Made by a program: the position numbers and the translations under genes. A stretch of DNA of 64,000 bases, taken from Erpobdella octoculata (Eukaryota; Annelida; Clitellata; Hirudinida; Erpobdellidae). The stretch spans positions 25,014,924 to 25,078,923 of the forward strand of contig OZ022242.1 of the NCBI GenBank assembly GCA_963978895.1, in the 5' to 3' direction. The notes beneath the pieces are model-generated. The model saw nothing but the letters and a program-made list of their open reading frames with translations. It searched no databases and had not been told where the DNA came from. Shown piece after piece: positions 32,812 through 44,885 of this stretch. Every line of letters begins with the position of its first letter. The first letter of the stretch is position 1.

Positions 32812-34368
32812 CAGTGGCGTAGCAAGGGGGGGGAGCAGGGGGAGCGGCCGCTCCCCCTGAGACCATTTTCCAAAAAGTGGGGCCTTTTTGGCCTTCTCAA
32901 GAATTAAAATAAATATTTTATTAAATTTAGGGCTGTCAAAAATCTGTCTCAGTAATGTTCAAACTCAGTTGTTTTTTGGAACTCTAGAAAGTATCTATAC
33001 ATTTTGTTCTAGCAGTTTACCCCGTCTTTCAATATTAAAAGAAGAACAATGCAAATGTATAGAATCTTTTGCGCTGACTCTAAAAAGACTTTGCGATACT
33101 AGATGGGCATCCAGGAAGTCAGCACTAGATGCAGTCTTGCAGAATTTACCAGCACTAATAGTTGCCCTGCAAAGAATCGTGGATGGTGAGATAAAAAACT
33201 GCACTACTAAACAGTTGGCTGAGGCAAAGGGTATTCTTGTAACAATTGATACGTATGAATTCTTAGTTCTTCTAATATTCTGGAAAAAAGTGTTAGAGAA
33301 GGCTTTCAGTTTATCCACATATTTACAGAAAAGCAGTATTGATTTGGTAACAGCTTCTCATTTGATTCAACTATTTGAAAACGATATGAAAAACATGAGA
33401 GATGAATTTGAATCTGAATTTGAACGTCTTGAGAATGAAGCAGCTGAACTTGCTGAAAAATGTGATATTACAACGGAGTATAAGCAACAAAGAATTCGGA
33501 AAAGAAAGAGATTCCACGAGGAAATTTCAGAGGATGATGTAATATCTGATGCCCGAAAAAAATTCATAGTTGAAACCTACATAGTATCACTCGATTGCAT
33601 TATAAATAGCACAGCTAAAAGAATTGAACATTTTCAAAATGTTGCTTCCAAATTTAGTTGTTTAGATCCGAAGCATTTTAGCAATGACGATAATGTGACA
33701 AGATTAGAATCTTTAGCAGACATGTACTCAGATGTCATCGAAAGTCGAGATGAAATTGTGCAAGAGTTTTTTTCATTTAAAGACATGTACAAGGAAATAT
33801 TAGGTATAATCAAGAAGGAAAAAAATTCTAGTGTTGAAGAAATGACCATCAACAATGTGCTCAAATTCATGATCGCCAATGACATGTGCTCCATTTTTCC
33901 TGGCCTTTTTACAATGTACCGTATTTTTCTGACCTTGCCAATAAACAGCGCTGGTGCGAAACGTTCCTTCAGCCGACTGAAACTCATAAAATCGTACGTG
34001 CGTTCTACAATTGGTGAGGACAGGTTGTCAGGTTTAGCCTTGATTACGATCGAAAGACAGTTTGCTAGTGAAGTGGATTATAACGAAGTAATCGATAACT
34101 TTGCAAGAATGAAACCCAGACGAAAAAAACTGTTGTAATTAGTTTACAAGTAAGTATATAAACTGTATAATATACTATACTTGTTACTAACCAATACATA
34201 ATATTGTTTTTCTACCTTTTGGGTGTTCCAGTATTTTTCTTTGAAATACGAAAATAAATACGTATGTAATAAATGCAATGTATTTAATTGAAATTCTTTA
34301 TTTTGGTAAGTGGGCCTTTTATATGTGCTCACCGCTCCCCCTGGTGCTAAAACCTGGCTACGCCACAG
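32812..34368 (+). mobile_element. hAT transposon with 8-bp TSD, nested in another hAT
   Basis: Terminal repeats CAGTGGCGTAGCAAGG (left) and CCTGGCTACGCCACAG (right). Target duplication CACTTGCC at 32804-32811 and 34369-34376 is perfect. Subterminal GCTCCCCCTG blocks are inverted to each other. It carries a long transposase frame (32888-34138) lacking the N-terminal zinc-finger part. Confidence 0.88.
32888..34138 (+). pseudogene. hAT transposase, ZMYM/DUF4371 type, C-terminal two-thirds
   Basis: A 416-codon uninterrupted frame. Motifs: KRLCDTRWASRKSALDAVLQ near residue 67-86 (the CRxRW-like block), TIDTYEFLVLLIFWKKVLEK, LQKSSIDLVTASHLI, an acidic/basic middle (QRIRKRKRFHEE), and the hATC block TLPINSAGAKRSFSRLKLIK, SYVRSTIGEDRLSGLALITI near 355-395. 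The N-terminal TTF/BED finger and first catalytic acidic region are absent because the element starts only about 75 bp upstream. It is a deletion derivative despite the clean frame. The first ATG is arbitrary. Confidence 0.82.
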
Positions 34369-34590
34369 CACTTGCCCCATTCTTCAGCGACATCCGAGAA
34401 ATCTTTCTCAACTATGCGCGGACTCAAATCTTCTCTACGCACCACAATGGGCCAGACAAGGCTGAAATGGTTTGCCCAGATGACTATCAATCGCGAACTT
34501 AACATTAATGAAGAAACCGTCATCGACATTTTTTCGCAGAAAAAACGTCGGATGAATTTCATGTTGCAATTTACTTTTCTAAATTAAATG

Positions 34591-36844
34591 TCTTATGGTT
34601 TGTTATTAGTTATTACTAATTATTGCTGAAACTGTCGTTAAACCTTGACTTTTGTGGGTCGTAAATTTCTTAGTAAAACTCCTTACTAATCAGTTTTTTC
34701 TCCCGCCCCCCCCCCGAAAAATTTCTGGCTGCGACTCTGGTAACAACAATGAATACATAAATACATGTTACAATAATAAATACACGCAACAATAATAAAT
34801 ACATGTTGTAATAATAAATACATGTCGCAAAAATAAATACACGTTACATAAATAAATACATGTTATAAAAAATAAATACATGTTACAATAATAAATATAT
34901 GTTACAACTAGAGATAACCCGTGAAAAATGACGTAATTTTTTAAATCGCATTATATATTATTTTGCGATTGCAGGGCCACATTTTTTATCTTTAGGGCTG
35001 TCCAAGGATATCTTGATATAACAACTGGATCCACAACCTACTCTAGTAGGCCTATTGCGTAATAATTTTTATTACACGCCTGCGCGCACTAATTTTATAA
35101 ACTGCTGACTGCTTACCACTGCGGTCGCCGCGTTATACGAAATTGCTAACATACATACAGACATAGGAAATTATGTATGTAGATAATAAATATATGTTTC
35201 AATAATAAATAAATGTGACATTATTAAATACCTGTTATAATAAATAAATAATTTAAAAAAATGCAATAACGTAAATATTGGATCAAAACTGATTAATTTT
35301 TTGAACTGTTAAAAAAAGATTCGGCAGTAGCGCATAATTGCACCAGTGCATATCGCATAGTCTCACACAAACCGTCTATAACACCGGAACACACACGCAC
35401 TTTAACATCAACAAGCACACAGACACACGCACACATCAATATTTATTACTATTTTTCCATATTCTGTTAAATGTTATGTCAAACGTAATGTTATGTTTCA
35501 TATTAGGTGTTACATTCTTGATACTGTAATATAATATAGGATGTTCTTTTTTATGTGAAATTACTGAGAACACAAAAATGTCTTAGAAAACATAAAGTTG
35601 TTTGTCTCGCTCTTTGTTAAGTTTGTTACAAATTCTTTTGTTGGATGACGTTGTTTCCCTGCAGACACTAATCGTACAAACAAAAACGTTCCATAAAAAA
35701 TTAAATGCAAGAAATACTTGTCTTTTTCATCATATACTTCTTTTAACTTTAAAAGAATTTAATTAAAAATAAGTTTTTCCAGAAAAAAATCGCTAGTAAT
35801 GAAATTAATAGAAAGTTGATGAAACGTGCAAGTTTTTACATCCATCATACTCCCTTGTTTCTTCTCTATCGGCATTACGACCATCATTATCTATTATATC
35901 ATCATGATGATGACAATGACGGCGAAGATGATGATGATGCGGTGTTGGTGATTACTGTAATTATCATAATCATCATCGCAATTATTATCATCACGTAGTA
36001 GGTATTTTCTTTCTTCAATAATATGAAGAAAGAATATGGAAAAACTAGTGCTCTAAACTCGCACGAACACAATTTTTCTTTAAAAATTTTTTAACGAATA
36101 ACGCAAGAAAACAACGAAGAATAGAAAATCTAAAAACAACTGAAACCCAAATAAGAATCGCCTTAGCTGGATATCCTCATTTATAAGCTGCTAGTTGGCA
36201 GGACATAATCGCCTTCGGTTGGTCAAGCATATTTTACTTAGGTATAGTAATAAGATATTAATTGCGCATTGCTGATGTCAACAGATTTCTTTGAAACTTT
36301 TTGAAGATTTTATAACTATCTAGGTTAGATAGATAGTTGGTGTTTGGCGGGGTGCTGTTTGGTGTACGTTTAACTTTATTTATTCATTGAAAAAAATTGA
36401 GCTTTGAGGCTGGTAGGAGGTATGCATCCCCAGCATCCCCAATGGTAGGGCCGCGCCTGAACGAGAGAGTGAGAAATTAATCTAGATAGAAAAGCTTACT
36501 GAAAACATTCAATTCTGTACAAGAGTATCGTGCTTAAGGCTCTGGTTAAATCATCTTACCATAAGGATTAATAAACTCGTGGTCGATAGAAGCATCCCAG
36601 TGTCAGTAACCTGGCTGCAAACTTATTCCTACATTTTAAACTGGTATTTATGTTTTTATTTTGTAAACTTGCATGTACTAATATGTGTACGCGCGCGTGC
36701 TCGTGTGTGTGGTTTGTAAGTGGATAACAAGAAGATGATAGAAGAAAATTGAGAAATAATTGTGAAACGGGAGTAAGGAAAGCTAATACTCTTTGTCTTC
36801 GTAAAAATGGAAGAGGACACGAGAAACTAGAAATAGAAAGACGA

Positions 36845-36899
<55 letters not shown>

Positions 36900-39056
36900 C
36901 ATATTGACATTCATACAGCTGAAAGCATTTATATTTCTTCTTGTTAGCACACGAAGAAGAAGTAAAAGCAGAAGTAAAAATTTTATTGTTGATGTTAAGA
37001 AGTTATAAATCTAGTTTATGATCTTTTCTTTATCAAAACTGTTCAATCTTTTGCTCACCTGTTTGGTTTTTACTTGTGGACGCTTAAATTTGTGAGCGAG
37101 CATATTAATAGTTTCAAACGTAGTAGACCTTTGTTGTTGATAGGTTGATAGTGAGGAGTTTTGTGAAGTAGATTGTTCTTATCAATTCTTATATTCTCAA
37201 ATTCTGCAGGTTTTACAACTAAGATGGGTAACACGTAAAACAGATAAAGCTATTTTTACCTATGCACGAGAACGAATTTAACGGAATTTAACAAGGTTAA
37301 CCTCAAAATGAAACTTAACGAAAGAGACATTGTGCAGAAAATAAGCCAATACGGATTACATGTGGTCAAATGTCTCATTTCAATCCTTACCAGCATCTAA
37401 TGAGTTTCCATCCATGTGAAATGTCACACGTGAACTTGTTGAAATGTTGTGTCAGTAGATATCTGACAGTAACATGTTTAGCAAATGTTCACGTGCGTTT
37501 TAAAGGCAACGAGAAAGAGCTTTCGAGATCATCTTAAAACGAGAGAACGCACCGAATACATTTTGTTTACAATCCATTCATGAAGTGCAATTTGGCTCCT
37601 ATGTGTGCTTTTCGTTCGTGATCGAAGAATCTCTAAGATATTTATAAAGACTTTTTATCAACATTTCCAGGCATTTTCACAGTACTTTATATAATGTAAA
37701 ATTAAAATGTTTGGTGAATTTTAAACTGATTTTTAGCACGTTTTAGTAGACGTAGTGTGGGCACGGGTACACAGAAGAGAGCTGAGCAGTAGAATTTCTA
37801 TTTAGTAAATCTGCCAAATCTGCATTAGTTTAACTGTAAAAACACCCCAATTGATCAAAATGCGATGCTTCATAAAAGTCGCTGTTGATTGACTTACGAG
37901 CAATCCAAAGAATGATGAAACAGTTTGGAGCAACCTCTTTCTTTAATCCCCCTCTCTGACTGGTGATGCGCCCCTGATTGCGACTCACACAGGTGAGTTT
38001 GTAATTGAAATATTTGGACGATAAAACAAACTTTATAAAGAATTATATTTTATGTAAATAATGCTTTTTAAGGAATTTAATAAAAATATCCTGGGTGGTC
38101 CAGGGATGGTTCTCGTCCAATTTCAATACAACAAGTTCATTAGTTTAATGTTTATCTTCTCATTGCAAAAATAAATGCAAATATGGAGAATATTCACATT
38201 TTAACATGAGAGCGAGAAAGAGAGAGAAAGTTGGAGAAAGATCGTGAATGATAAAATGAAGAGTAAAGAAGAGATGAAGTGTTGTTGGTGAGGGGGAATG
38301 GATGAATGGAATAAGAGAGAAACGAATAAAAATTTCCCATCCCCTATAGAACAGTTGTGTATTGTTGAAGATAAGACATCATACGTTTGATCGTTCAACG
38401 ACGCCTCGAACAGAATTTAATAATTACATTCTCAAAAATAACGTGTTCAGTTTTTCAACATCAAACATTTTTTCTATAAAAGAAATAGCTGAAATAGGAA
38501 ATTTCTTGTAATAAATGTTTCATCTTTAGCTGGTTTCAATTATCCATTAATCTGTTAACAACCCTTATCGTCCTCTTTAATAAATTGAGCATTACAACCT
38601 TTTTTTTGACAATTAATAAATTGAGCATTACAACTTTTTTTTGACAATTAATAAATTGTTTGCGTAGTTTTCCATACTTTTTAATAACGAGTTAGAGCTG
38701 TAAAAATAAAACTAATAGCTTGTAGCAGAAAAAAAACCAAAAATATGAATAGATGAGAATTGATAAGTTAAAAACTAGGTTTCGACGAAGTCTCGTTGAC
38801 AATTGTCCACAATTGCATTATTAGAATAAGAATTATTTGATGCCAACGATTGGAAAGCTAGCTTGGCTGTTATGGTTTTAAGTGTTTTTATATTTTTTAT
38901 GAGAAAACTCGAGATTTTGTTCTATTTTGAGACTATCTGTTTTTTTCACACTTTTGTTGACTTTTCATCTCTCTTTGTAACATTTTTTTTCTCTTGCATT
39001 TAGACTTGTAGTATGTGAATGACCCGTGTCACAACTGATATAATATCTATTTACAG
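34591..39056. other. Mostly unannotated AT-rich DNA with minisatellites; presumably upstream intron of the receptor gene
   Basis: 34755-34910 holds the TACATGTTACAATAATAAA minisatellite. 36847-36893 is (GA)n followed by G-run. A direct 30-bp repeat (AATAAATTGAGCATTACAAC) occurs near 38581 and 38621. No exon or transposase was recognised. Since the exon at 39057 begins at a splice acceptor in the middle of a domain, at least its adjacent part must be intron. Confidence 0.5.
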
Positions 39057-39260
39057 GAGCCACCATTTGTTATGTTGAAAGAATCCAGCCATTATATACC
39101 AGGCAACGAAAGATTTGAAGGCTTCCTTGTTGATCTTCTCAGACACATTTCAACTTCTCTCAATTTCGATTTCGAAATTCGACTTGCCAGGGACAGTAAG
39201 TATGGTCAGCTATACATGGGACGCTATTGGGACGGTGCCATTGGAGAGATCCACAGGAAG
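39057..39260 (+). CDS. Ionotropic glutamate receptor-like gene, exon encoding S1 of the ligand-binding domain
   Basis: A 68-codon phase-0 exon between acceptor TTTACAG and donor AAG|GTGTCT. It encodes EPPFVMLKESSHYIPGNERF, then EGFLVDLLRHISTSLNFDFE, IRLARDSKYG and WDGAIGEIHRK, which follow the S1 lobe of AMPA/kainate receptors (EEPYVLxK...GNDRFEGYCIDLL...WNGMVRELI). S1 with S2 forms the clamshell that binds amino acids outside the cell. The amino-terminal domain and signal peptide would lie upstream, outside the part I can recognise. The next exon (44886) joins in phase with HRK|EADIAMGP. The intervening 5.6-kb intron contains a LINE. Confidence 0.88.
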
Positions 39261-39550
39261 GTGTCTTTATTTGTCATATATTGCTTGCTCGCTTGCTCGT
39301 TCATTAAAATGAATCATTATCGACTCACTCTAAAATTTAAATTATTAAAGCTGCTTTGATATAAATGTTACCAAATTCAGAAGAACAGGTACTGACAGTT
39401 AAGCGAGCGGCGAACGGAGCGTTACGTTATGCTTTATAAATAACTAAATAAACGATTTTTAGGGGCCTAATAGTTAAGAAAATTATACGACTGAACTTGT
39501 TATAAAAATCTCTATCTGACGGTATAGTTTTTTGCCTGTTTTGGTAAATA

Positions 39551-39690
39551 TTTGTAGCGATATTAGTTAAAAATACAAATTCAATATTGTTGTTGTGAGC
39601 CACTCCTTCGAGTCGAATTTACGATATTAGTGAAGAATACAAATTCAGTATTGTTGTTGTGAGTCACTCTTTCGAGTCGAATTAGCTCAG
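39551..39690 (+). repeat. Two 5' UTR monomers of the LINE (about 65 bp each)
   Basis: The unit CGATATTAGT(T/G)AA...AATACAAATTCA(A/G)TATTG, ending GAGTCGAATT, occurs twice, at about 39551 and 39622. Tandem 5' monomers often act as promoters in LINEs; here that is inference. Confidence 0.7.
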
Positions 39691-39693
39691 ATA

Positions 39694-40414
39694 ATGTCTC
39701 GCAAGCCGCCAAAGCATGAGGAAATCATGGATTTGTTAACAGAAAATAAAACCATCGAGTCATTGGCAGATAAAATTAAAGGTAAGATTACCTGATCTGG
39801 AGTCGAGCATCAAAGAGATGTTGAAGGAATCAATGATGGAGCTGGTAACAAAGACCCTTCAGAATGAGATCAAACCTATTGTCGACAAGCTGAAATTCCT
39901 AACAGAGGAGAATCGTACCCTACAACTCAAAGTCGATCAATTGGAGACCCAGATGAGGAGCAGCAATCTTGTGTTCCACGGTGTACCCGAGTCATCTTAC
40001 GCAGAAGCAGCCTCTGTTGCCAGTAAGGATGGTGGAGGTCAAAGGCCATCTTCACGGCAAGATACGGTGAAGGCTGTGATAGAATGTTGTCAGAAAAAAT
40101 TGGACCTCGAAATTTCAGAGCGTGACATCACTGCTGGATTTCGCGTATCGGGTCCAAAGAACGCACCTCGACCAATTGTGGTTACATTTGCCTCCAGGCT
40201 TGTCAGAGATAGGATTTACGAATTAAGCAGATTACTACGAAAACAGGACACTGCGCAAAAAGTTTATATAAACGAGCACCTAACAAAAAAAATGCCGACA
40301 TCTTTTCAAAGGGTAGAAAACTTCTTAAGGAAAAGAAAATTGCTTCCATCTGGACCTGGAATGGTGCGGTCTTTGTTAGGCGGGCTGAGTCTGACAGGCC
40401 CACCCGAGTTCTAA
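39694..40414 (+). pseudogene. LINE ORF1: coiled coil plus RRM-like region
   Basis: Starts MSRKPPKHEEIMDLLTENK, with a frameshift near 39785. The main frame (39818-40414) has a coiled coil (LKFLTEENRTLQLKVDQLET) followed by NLVFHGVPESS and a region ending VRDRIYELSRLLRKQDTAQK, VYINEHLTKKMP. This layout, coiled coil then an RNA-binding 'VFHGVPE' fold, is typical of L1/CR1-type ORF1 proteins that coat the element RNA. Confidence 0.75.
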
Positions 40415-40589
40415 GTCTGGAGGAGGTTGAAAACTTTTGATTTCATCCAATGGATTCTGTCGTTAAAGAAGAAGTTTGTTTTGGTTTTGAGAGGTTTGAA
40501 GATAATTCTTCTTTATTTGATTCTGGTATTGATCCGAATGACAACTTATTTCGTTCAATGTAGGAAGACACCAGCATTTATGTTTCTCC

Positions 40590-41466
40590 AAAAGATTTAA
40601 ATGACCTGACCAATCAACTGCCTCGTGAATTTTTATCTTTCCTTCACGTTAACTGCAAAACAAATTAGACGATTTAACGATACTACTTCGCCAAAGTCGA
40701 GCTCGAATTCTGGCGGTCACAGAAACTTGGCATAGAAATACCGGGTTTCCACTTCGTGTTCCAAAATCTAGACATGAAAAGAGGTGGTGGAGTTGGATTT
40801 TTTATTGATGAGCGGATCAAGTATTCAACAGTTGATGCTTCACTCTGGAACACCAGTGTTACTTCATTCGAGCTTCTTCTAATCTCAATGGATTGTCAAA
40901 AAACTGGAAATTTCTTAGTGGGTGTTATTTATCGTCCCCCGGACACAAATTTACACAGTTTTAACATAGAATTTAGCAATTTGTTAAATTTTCTTGTCAA
41001 AAGAAATATGAATATTCTTTTAATGGGCGACTTCAATATTGATTTTTTCAGTAGAGAACAGAGCTCGTCTATGGCTGATTTTTTCAATTTACTGGCTTCT
41101 AACAGCCTTCTTCCGGCATTTACGGCGCCTACAAGGATAAGTTCTAAAACTGCCTCTGCAATTGACAACATGTTTACAAACTACCCCTTACAACATTCTA
41201 TTTCTAGGATTGTGATTGATGATATCTCTGATCATCTTCCGATTTTTCTGTCAACTGATCTCGCACCTCGCACCAATACTGAAAGAGATCAGGTTTCATT
41301 TAGAAGGCTGACCAGCCTGAGACAGAAAGAGATGTTTGAACAGATGTTGGGTGAGATGGACTGGTCTGGGGTGGCCGATGGTGGTGATGCGTCCTCTGCT
41401 TACTCATTATTTATTAATAAGTATCTCGAAATATATAACAAGTGTTTTCCCTCGTGGTCCCGCTAG
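40590..41466 (+). pseudogene. LINE ORF2 endonuclease domain
   Basis: Frame 40756-41466: RGGGVGFFIDERIKYS, VGVIYRPPDT, LLMGDFNIDFF and DDISDHLPIFLS are the successive APE-type endonuclease motifs. The N-terminal part (ARILAVTETWH near 40710) lies in a shifted frame. It nicks target DNA in active elements; this copy is broken. Confidence 0.85.
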
Positions 41467-41467
41467 A

Positions 41468-43228
41468 TTTGATAAGGACTGGATGACGTCCAATCTCATG
41501 AAGTGCTGCAAAAAGAAAAATGCCTTATATAAAAAATACCTCCAGAGCCCGACAGTGGCCAATAAAGAGAAATTCACTGTGTACCGTAACCGCTTCAAAT
41601 CAATGAAAATTGCGACAATCAAAGAATTCTATTCAAAAAAACTCAATTTATGTCAAAACAATGCTAAAGAAACATAGAAAATCATTGGTAGCCTAATGGG
41701 CAAGCGATCTTCTGTGGAGCAGTGCAGGACTTTTGATGCGGGTGACGGGAGTTATTTGACCTCTCCTACAGAAATTGTTGACTCGTTTAATAACCATTTC
41801 TCCAGCATTGGCAGAGATCTCGCAAAAAATATATTAATTCCTAATGCAACATTTGATGAATATCTTGGTAATCCCGTGGTCCATTCTTTCGATGCTGTAC
41901 CTTCAACACCGGGCGAGATCATTGAAATATCAACACGATTAAAAATCTCACACAGCAGTGGAATCGACGGAATTGACCCGTGTATTGCAAAATGCTCTGT
42001 TCCACGGATAGCCCATCTTCTTTCCTGCATAATAAACTGTTCTTTTTCTTCAAGGGTTTTTCCTGATCAGTTAAAGTCGGCAAAAGTAATTCCCCTTCAC
42101 AAATCTGGCAAAAAAGATACCATTTCCAATTATCGGCCAATATCTATTTTATGTTTCTTGCCAGATTTTCCATCATTACCAGGAGTCAGTTCGGCTTTAG
42201 AAAAAATCACTCTACCTACATGCCGCTCGTTCTGTTGCACTCGAGGGTTGCGGAGGCTATGGATCGAGGAGACTACATCATCGGCGTGTTTCTGGATCTA
42301 AGGCCATTGATACAGTGAATCACAAAGCTTGCTAAAAAAAACTTGAACACTATGGGGTCCGAGGGATTCCATTAATGTGGTTTGGGGATTACTTGAGCGA
42401 TAGAACTCAACAGGTCCACTACAACGAAGTCACTTCATCAACGCGGCGGGTAACTTGTGGCGTGCCTCAGGGGTCGGTGCTAGGCCCTCTCTTATTTCTT
42501 ATCTACATTAATGATTTTGCACTGTTTCGCGTCGTCTCGAATTTGTCTTGTTCGCCGATGATACCAACCTTTTTGCTTCTGTTGAAAACCTAAAAGATTT
42601 ATATGATGTTACTAATCATGAACTACTTTCAGTTTATAAATGGTTTTGTGCTAATAAACTTTCTTTAAATATAAGTAAAACCAACTATATTCTATTCCAC
42701 CATAGAAATAAATTAATTTGTTCTGATTATCAACTTCTTATTGACGATAAACCTATTGCGCGAGTTTTCTCGTGTAAATTTCTTGGAATGTTGCTTGATG
42801 TGCACCTCTCACTGATTAACCATATTAGTTACGTCACCTCTAAAGTTGCAAAAAATTGTGAAATTCTATCTCGCGTGAGTCGATTTGTGGATACAAATAT
42901 TTCTATGATGTTGTATCACGCTCTCGTTTACCCTTACTTGTCCTATTGTAATATTGTTTGGGCTTCAAATTATCCTACACGTCTAAAGTCTCTCCACATC
43001 TTACAGAAAAGAATCATCCGAATATTATTTAACTTGCCCTTTGCATCATCTTGTAAAATGAAAATGATCGAGAATAACCTACTGAATGTATATCAAATTA
43101 ATTCTTTTCTTGTTAGTATTTTCATGTACAAATATGACAACCATGTGTTACCGTCGTCATTTGATAACCTTCTTTGCATTGCTTTCGGTCTGATTCTGCT
43201 CGCACAACTCTCAAAACATTCTCCATAA
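41468..43228 (+). pseudogene. LINE ORF2 reverse transcriptase domain
   Basis: Fragments in order: HSSGIDGIDPCIAKCS and KVIPLHKSGKKDTISNYRPI (in 41696-42301), [20 protein letters not shown] (42375 onward), a frameshift at about 42545, then FADDTNLF with catalytic DD and LSLNISKTNYILFHHRNK, ending with the CR1-like thumb WASNYPTRLKSLHILQKRII. A segment around 42160-42300 is rearranged or frameshifted. Confidence 0.83.
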
Positions 43229-44885
43229 AGTGTTTTGGTCCGCGGTTGTATTCAGGTATTCCGATAACAATTTCCTCATTGAAAAGCATTTCGCTATTTA
43301 AAAAATTACATATTACAGCTAGATTCATAATTTCAATATCTATATACTTATGTTAACTTCGATACAAATATGTTAACTTATATATATTTATATATACTTA
43401 TGTTTACTCACTTATTTATCTGTCTCGGTTCGTATTTAAATCTGAATTTTTGTTTATAGGTCGTCCAGTTAGCAGGAAGTAATTCCCTTCGGATGAACCT
43501 TTTTTCCTTATTTATAACTTCATTGTTGTACTTAATTGTTTTGTTTCGTGCTCAATAAATGTTCAAAAAAAAATAAAAAAAATAAACAAACTGAAACTAT
43601 CAATATTTTAGTCGTTGTCTAATAGAGTGTTTTGGCTCACCAGATTTCAAGAGTAACATATGCTGATAACAATAATTAAAGTGACAAATAATAATTGAGC
43701 CGAATAACAAATACAATCAATTAAAATAATAAATACTATAAAATTACAGATTACAAAACATACTTGTTAAAATAAAATATTTATAAAAAAAATATGCAAG
43801 CAAAACATGTTCAAAAAAGTAGGGAGCTGTTGGCGAAATTGCTTTCAGAGACACCTGGCCGTATCACGTGATAGATCTGGCATTCAAGGCAAAGAATAAA
43901 CATATTTTGTAACTTTATTTTTCAGTCTCTTTATAATTAAACCCACTAACCTTTCTTATGTGACCTTATAAAAGAAATTATTTCTCTCTTTTTTTCTCTC
44001 CCTCTCTCCCCTCTCTCCCCCTCGCTCCATATTCTTTCAAACCTGAGCACCACGAACTATAAATACATAAGAGAAACATCTTACTTCGTTCAAGGATTCA
44101 TTAATCACACTTCAACTTGTTATTCTTTCGTTAAAAGTTTTTATTTTACATTTTATTATATACTTGAAAGGTATTTTTCTTTGAAGAGAAAGAAAGCTCA
44201 ACAATTTCTCGGCGAATTAGAAACTGCAGGTTTTTTAGTTGGGTTATGATTGGAACAAGCAGTTTGAAAGCACAGATAACATAAAATGAATTCATGCGAG
44301 ATGACATTCATGAAATTCTCATATCGAATGGAAAAACTACCAGGCCGAAATCAAAGAAAAATCATATTTGGCTATAAACGAAGTATAAATTTAGAAAACA
44401 CTTTGAAGATGAGGTCAGGTGGACTCCTGGGTGGGTTAATCTACGGAGGAAAAGCTGATGGGCAGGATTTCTTAGGTTATAAAATATGAGCGACAAAATT
44501 TGTAGTAAACATGGCTGCGATTTTCCACGACTCTGGCGTGATATCCTTATTATTAAGCAAATACAATGCAAATTTAGTAATATGTGATATCTGATTTTTT
44601 ACAAACTTTTTATTACAAACTTTTATTTAGGTTACAATCTCTGTTTAGCTAGGAAGCTGAAACTTTCAGCATAGCTTTATATTGGATGACAATACGTGAT
44701 TAAAACAAAAACCTAATTTGAACATCTTTCGTATTTCTAAATCGACTATATTTGAAATAAAAGTTTGTGTTGAAAAACTTGTTTTTTCTTTACTTGTTTT
44801 CACGATAAATTTAAAATATTAGCATTTAAGTATTTTATTTTGGAATTCAAATATATCACTCAACTATTGTTATTTTAATTTTTAG

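Larger units (their letters stand above)
32740..34590 (+). mobile_element. Older hAT remnant, host of the inner hAT insertion
   Basis: Left half (to 32811): NIVNIPSTTDKYAETLHHLP. Right half (34369-34586): HSSATSEKSFSTMRGLKSSL and MGQTRLKWFAQMTINREL. Joined across the inner element after removing one copy of the duplication CACTTGCC, they give a hATC domain. The more 5' part of this element was not found. Confidence 0.65.
39550..43585 (+). mobile_element. Jockey/CR1-group LINE inside the receptor intron
   Basis: Two 5' monomers, an ORF1, an apurinic-type endonuclease, an RT and an A-rich 3' end (AATAAATGTTCAAAAAAAAA) occur in the expected order on the same strand as the gene. Several frameshifts and stops break both ORFs. 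The clade call (CR1/L2/Jockey group) rests on the RT motif style [13 protein letters not shown] and FADDTNLF. No TSD was determined. Confidence 0.82.
39261..44885 (+). other. Intron of the receptor-like gene (5625 bp)
   Basis: Begins GTGTCT and ends TTTTAATTTTTAG. It contains a decayed LINE of about 4 kb in the same orientation and otherwise AT-rich DNA without genes (43590-44885). Confidence 0.8.

Noticed and set aside
35816..35998. Short ORF rich in His, Asp and Ile
   Set aside because: Composed of degenerate ATC/GAT repeats; no domain and no splice context.
43975..44040. A polypyrimidine tract plus acceptor for another receptor exon
   Set aside because: The CT-rich stretch (CTCTCTCCC) is not followed by receptor-like sequence in any frame.
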